This document shows positions 6,227 through 9,198 of a stretch of DNA of 9,198 nucleotides, piece after piece (position 1 is the stretch's first letter; every line of letters starts with the position of its first letter). The notes under the pieces are model-generated. The model had not been told where the DNA came from. It did no database searches and worked only from the letters and a program-made list of their open reading frames with translations. A program made the translations under genes and the position numbers. The stretch comes from Chitinophagaceae bacterium (GTDB lineage Bacteria; Bacteroidota; Bacteroidia; Chitinophagales; Chitinophagaceae): positions 1-9,198 of the forward strand of contig PLXD01000563.1 in assembly GCA_003151295.1 (NCBI GenBank), in the 5' to 3' direction.

Positions 6227-6775
6227 TTATTTGCCATCTGTATTTAATGGTTGATCGTTCTGTGGGAAGATGCGGATGGTTTTGATATATCTTGTTTCAT
6301 AATAGGGCGTCTGAAAGTCGGTTTCAACAACGCCCCGATTTTTACCGGAGGTGGAGTGCATGAACCGGAGGGGTTCGCCAGGGGTGGAGGAAATGATGCC
6401 AATATGCCCCACAATGCGGCGCGAACTATCTAAACCGGTAAAAAGGATAAGGTCGCCCAGTTTGGCTTGTTTCAGCGGGATGGGGTGTTGAACCGGTGTG
6501 AAATCAACCGAAGTGCGGGGTACTGCAATGCCGAAATGATTAAAGACGTAACTTACAAAACCTGAACAATCCAGGCCCTGCAGCGGATCAGCAGAACCAT
6601 ATTTATAGGCTGTACCGGCGAGCGAACAGGCAAGGTTCACCAGTTCATAAGGCGTAGTTTTCCCGGTTTCGATATGGGTGATGTGTTCGGCCTGATACGG
6701 CGTTAATGGTTTGGTGTGATGACAGGCACAACACAGCAGCAAAAACAGGACGTAAAATACAGAACGGAGCTTCAT
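6227..6775 (-). CDS. NlpC/P60-family lipoprotein, probable cell-wall endopeptidase
   Basis: This 182-residue protein begins with a lipoprotein signal: MKLR, a hydrophobic core (VFYVLFLLLCC), and a probable lipidated Cys at 18 preceded by Ala. The signal is followed by HHTKP, so it should be anchored in the cell envelope. The NlpC/P60 papain-like domain spans about 43-165. The triad is visible: C70 in the LDCSGF block, H124 in GHIGI and H140 in FMHST. Such enzymes cleave gamma-D-glutamyl-diaminopimelate or related bonds in peptidoglycan peptides during wall growth or recycling. The size, with a single catalytic domain and no SH3 or LysM domain, matches the Spr/NlpC type. It is transcribed alone on the minus strand, opposite to both neighbours, and is bracketed by two copies of a REP-like repeat. 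A small inverted repeat lies directly before its start codon. Confidence 0.9.
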   Translation of the reverse strand: MKLRSVFYVLFLLLCCACHHTKPLTPYQAEHITHIETGKTTPYELVNLACSLAGTAYKYGSADPLQGLDCSGFVSYVFNHFGIAVPRTSVDFTPVQHPIPLKQAKLGDLILFTGLDSSRRIVGHIGIISSTPGEPLRFMHSTSGKNRGVVETDFQTPYYETRYIKTIRIFPQNDQPLNTDGK

Positions 6776-6780
6776 GATAT

Positions 6781-6798
6781 ACTGTTTTTACCAACAGT
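6781..6798 (-). promoter_or_regulatory. short inverted repeat just upstream of the NlpC/P60 start codon
   Basis: ACTGTT (6781-6786) and AACAGT (6793-6798) form a perfect 6-base inverted repeat with a 6-base gap. It starts 5 bases before the ATG on the minus strand. It could form a leader hairpin next to the start or serve as an operator half-site pair. It is short enough to be chance. Confidence 0.25.
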
Positions 6799-6841
6799 CG
6801 GCCTCAGCAATGGTTTCAAAATAACCGGAAAGATTATTGGT

Positions 6842-6910
6842 TTAGCTCCCACCCTGGCGGGAATTAAGAGCTGACATAGTCGTCCGAAGTTGCATACTTC
6901 GGACAGCGGG
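6842..6910 (+). repeat. REP-like two-hairpin repeat, copy 2
   Basis: Positions 6875-6910 repeat copy 1 (6159-6194). The core GTCCGAAGT/ACTTCGGAC (6882-6890/6896-6904) is a perfect 9-base stem with a 5-base loop. The preceding part begins with TTAGC as in copy 1 but carries a different hairpin: AGCTC/GAGCT (6844-6848/6868-6872), with an inner TCCC/GGGA (6847-6850/6859-6862). The bases after the core, CAGCGGG then (A)CARCGGA, are also similar in both copies. It sits upstream of the NlpC/P60 gene and directly before the A+T-rich methyltransferase segment. Confidence 0.65.
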
Positions 6911-6967
6911 ACAACGGATTGCCGCACACAAGTCTATGACAAAGCAAGTGTAATTATCATAGTCTAA

Positions 6968-6996
6968 TTGATATTGAGTAAATTGAGTTACCTTTG
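6968..6996 (+). promoter_or_regulatory. Bacteroidota promoter (TTG-N18-TACCTTTG) of the methyltransferase operon
   Basis: TTG at 6968-6970 and a perfect TAnnTTTG box, TACCTTTG, at 6989-6996 are 18 bases apart, within the range known for Bacteroidota promoters. The -7 box ends 28 bases before the ATG at 7025. The TTG of the -33 box is also the first codon of a longer possible reading frame, which argues against that longer start. A weak inverted repeat CTATGA/TCATAG (6934-6939/6957-6962) lies just upstream. Confidence 0.55.
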
Positions 6997-7024
6997 GAAT
7001 ATATCACAGACTTTATTGCTTATA

Positions 7025-8218
7025 ATGTATTCATTTGTTAGTTTATTTTCAGGTTGCGGCGGATTTGATCAGGGCTTTATTGATCAGGGCTTCAGGTGCT
7101 TAGGCGCTTACGATATAGATCCTATAGCTGTTGAGGTATATAATCAAAACATAGGAAATTATGCACAGGTTTATGACCTTTCTAAAGCAGAACTACCTCG
7201 AAATCTTGTGGAACCAATTGACATCGTATTATCAGGATCTCCGTGTCAAGGATTTTCAACTGTGGGAAAACGCCGGATGGAAGATCCAAGAAATAAGTTA
7301 CTTTTGGTTGGCGGCAAAATAGCAGTTAACTTAAATGCCAAATATTTTATTGCAGAAAATGTAATGGGCTCTGTTTCCGGCGAGCATAAGCTTTATTGGA
7401 ATGAGCTTGAAAATTATATGATAGACAATGGTTACGATGTGGAATTCCACAAATGCGACGCTACAAAAATTGGACTTCCACAATCAAGGAAAAGAATTAT
7501 TATGATAGCATTTAAAGGGGCTAAAAAAATAGATATCGAAATGCCACTCTTTGAACAAGTATCGCTAAAAGACGTTTTTAATAACATTGACAACGCACCT
7601 AATCATGACAAAGAATACTTGTCCGTAAACTCCCGAGAATATAAAATAGCCTTAGAAATAAAACCCGGCCAAAAATTAAGTAATGTACGGGGTGGTGACC
7701 GAGCTGTTCACACATGGAATATACCAACTGTTTTCGGCCAAATAAGTCAGATTGAGGAACAGATTTTATTAGAAATAATGGGATTGCGAAGGAAAATTAG
7801 AAAGCGAGATTTTGGGGATGCCGATCCAGTTGATATTACACTTCTTAAATCAAGGTATGATCATGACATTTCAAAGAATTTAAAGTCTTTGATTGTTAAA
7901 GGCTACCTGAGAGATACTGGGGGAAATACAATAGATTTAGCTCATACTTTTAACGGTAAATATCGAAGGTTATGTTACACAAAGGTTTCACCAACAGTTG
8001 ATACCAGGTTCGGCAATCCTAAATATTTTTTGCACCCGGAAGAGCATAGGGCAATCACGGTAAGAGAGGCAGCGCGAATTCAGGGTTTCCCGGACAGCTT
8101 TATTTTCAAAGGAAATAAAGCTGAACAATATAGAATGATTGGCAATGCAGTGCCTCCTAAAATGTCATATTGGTTGGCGGCTCAATTGAATAAACTACCA
8201 AAGGTCACAAATGAATGA
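7025..8218 (+). CDS. DNA (cytosine-5-)-methyltransferase with helical target-recognition region
   Basis: This 397-residue protein has the ordered C5-MTase motifs. Motif I is FSGCGGFDQGF (8-18, AdoMet binding). Motif IV is SGSPCQGFS (70-78) with catalytic C74. Motif VI is ENV (111-113). Motif VIII is QSRKR (153-157). Motif IX is REAARIQGFPD (347-357) and motif X is YRMIGNAVPP (369-378). All are intact, so it should be active. The variable region between VIII and IX (about 175-335) should set the target site, which cannot be read from sequence. It contains a long basic helix (QIEEQILLEIMGLRRKIRKRDFG, 242-264) and a winged-helix-like ISKNLKSLIVKGYLRDTG (282-299). I chose the ATG at 7025, which places the family's N-terminal strand directly at MYSFVSLFSG; a longer TTG start at 6968 lies in the promoter. 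A possible PRTase-fold gene overlaps its 3' end by 8 bases. The local base composition is A+T-rich. Confidence 0.92.
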   Translation: MYSFVSLFSGCGGFDQGFIDQGFRCLGAYDIDPIAVEVYNQNIGNYAQVYDLSKAELPRNLVEPIDIVLSGSPCQGFSTVGKRRMEDPRNKLLLVGGKIAVNLNAKYFIAENVMGSVSGEHKLYWNELENYMIDNGYDVEFHKCDATKIGLPQSRKRIIMIAFKGAKKIDIEMPLFEQVSLKDVFNNIDNAPNHDKEYLSVNSREYKIALEIKPGQKLSNVRGGDRAVHTWNIPTVFGQISQIEEQILLEIMGLRRKIRKRDFGDADPVDITLLKSRYDHDISKNLKSLIVKGYLRDTGGNTIDLAHTFNGKYRRLCYTKVSPTVDTRFGNPKYFLHPEEHRAITVREAARIQGFPDSFIFKGNKAEQYRMIGNAVPPKMSYWLAAQLNKLPKVTNE

Positions 8219-9198
8219 TTTTATAGAAAAAAGAGTTACCGAATGGGCATTGTCGGATTCGGAGATAAGAGAGGTTAATTTTCGCATAATCCATTTGGAA
8301 AAACGATTATTTAGCGACTATGTGCCCTGTAAGTATCATGACTCTGATTTTTTTATAAGATTAAAAAACTGGCTGGGCAACATTACCGATACTAATGACC
8401 AAAAAGCGCTTTTTGAAATAATACCCAATTTTTTTTATGTAGGTGACGAAGAAATAAATTCACTTTATCGGTCTGCTTATAATATCGAAATTGCAAAATG
8501 GCTTATAGACGTTGTTCCGATTAACTTTCGAGACACTGATAATGAAACAGTTTTGAAGCAAGCTGTTATCGATACATGGTTTTGTCCTATAACAGACAGC
8601 TTTTCGATTAACGACTTTTTTAAAATAAATAATATCCCTTCGAGATTTGATTTACGGCCGGATTGGCATTCTTTAACCGAATTATCCGATCCCAGTGCAA
8701 TAAGCGATTATGTTACCAGGAACAATATTAAGCGTATTGTTATGCTGGAAGATTTTGTAGGTAGCGGAAGCCAGGTAGCGAGCAGAGTTATATTTGCTTG
8801 TACCTGCCTTCCTATCGTAGAAATATTATGTATTTCATTAATTACCTGCCCCATAGGAGTTACTACACTCAATGCGCTTACGAGCAGATTTGGCAACTTG
8901 ACAGTCAAGCATATTATCGAAATTCCGGCGGAGTATTTGATCAGCAAAACAATTGCTACTGGTGAACAATTGATTTACACGAATATCAGAGATCTCGCTA
9001 ACCGCAGTTATTTAACAGTTACCGATGGTTTGTTGCCGGGACCAAAACCCTATTACCCGCTTGGATATAAGGAAACAGGCGGCTTAATTATATTAAATAC
9101 GAATGTTCCAGACAACAGCTTACCATTAATACACCACACATCAAATACATGGGTGCCATTATTTAAAAGAATTACTAGTGTCATGTCACTAATACTTT
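8211..9198 (+). CDS. phosphoribosyltransferase-fold protein coupled to the methyltransferase (3' end outside window)
   Basis: An open frame begins at ATG 8211, overlaps the methyltransferase stop by 8 bases (ATGAATGA), and runs without a stop to the window edge: at least 329 residues. The N-terminal 165 residues are soluble, mostly helical and not recognised. At 175-188 RIVMLEDFVGSGSQ closely resembles the PRPP-binding loop of type I phosphoribosyltransferases (hydrophobic strand, acidic pair E180-D181, then a G/S-rich turn). It is followed by hydrophobic strands (LPIVEILCISLITCP, 200-214). Near the edge, GGLIILNTNVPDNSLPLIHHTSNTWVPLFKR (290-320) has an N-x-x-P-x-N-S-L-P...W-x-P-L-F pattern. 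I recall this pattern from phosphoribosyltransferase-like proteins found in predicted conflict loci (PRTase-CE type), but I cannot confirm this here. No enzymatic reaction can be assigned. The overlap implies translational coupling, and so a joint function with the DNA methyltransferase. Confidence 0.75.
   Translation, partial: MNDFIEKRVTEWALSDSEIREVNFRIIHLEKRLFSDYVPCKYHDSDFFIRLKNWLGNITDTNDQKALFEIIPNFFYVGDEEINSLYRSAYNIEIAKWLIDVVPINFRDTDNETVLKQAVIDTWFCPITDSFSINDFFKINNIPSRFDLRPDWHSLTELSDPSAISDYVTRNNIKRIVMLEDFVGSGSQVASRVIFACTCLPIVEILCISLITCPIGVTTLNALTSRFGNLTVKHIIEIPAEYLISKTIATGEQLIYTNIRDLANRSYLTVTDGLLPGPKPYYPLGYKETGGLIILNTNVPDNSLPLIHHTSNTWVPLFKRITSVMSLIL

Noticed and set aside
6934..6962. CTATGA/TCATAG inverted repeat upstream of the methyltransferase promoter as a controller-protein operator
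   Set aside because: Arms are only 6 bases, occur once, and no controller-protein gene is visible; kept only as a note in the promoter entry.
8708..8947. 79-residue minus-strand open frame
   Set aside because: Antisense to the open PRTase-like frame, which continues on the plus strand through the whole end of the window.

Overview
The window looks like chromosomal DNA of a member of the Bacteroidota, probably in the Chitinophagaceae/Sphingobacteriaceae range. This is an inference. It rests on four perfect TAnnTTTG -7 promoter elements upstream of genes, the lack of clear Shine-Dalgarno sequences, and the gene families present (secreted GH18, AGE-family epimerase, CDGSH protein, VIT-type transporter). 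No rRNA, tRNA, CRISPR array or recognisable transposase was seen.

Left part (1-4127). The 3' end of a decayed CocE/NonD-type hydrolase gene is followed by three minus-strand genes: a CDGSH iron-sulfur protein, a secreted GH18 chitinase-like protein and a small Hsp20 chaperone. A strong hairpin with a short T tract lies between the Hsp20 and GH18 genes. Diverging from Hsp20 is a long plus-strand gene for a secreted AGE-superfamily epimerase-like protein with a fibronectin III-like tail. It is broken by a one-base frameshift in a T run.

Middle part (4128-6967). A VIT/CCC1-type Fe/Mn transporter is followed by about 180 bases packed with inverted repeats. Next comes a two-gene operon with its own promoter: a 70-residue unknown protein and a zeta-toxin-like P-loop ATPase, joined by a TAATG overlap and resembling a toxin-antitoxin pair. 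A minus-strand NlpC/P60 lipoprotein gene follows, bracketed by two same-orientation copies of a 36-base REP-like hairpin repeat.

Right part (6968-9198). A visibly more A+T-rich segment starts with a good Bacteroidota promoter. It encodes a C5-cytosine DNA methyltransferase with an unusual helical, winged-helix-like target-recognition region. Overlapping it by 8 bases is a protein with a PRPP-binding-loop-like motif (phosphoribosyltransferase fold) that runs off the window. This pair is the best candidate for a poorly described restriction or defence-like system. Its remaining parts would lie beyond position 9198.
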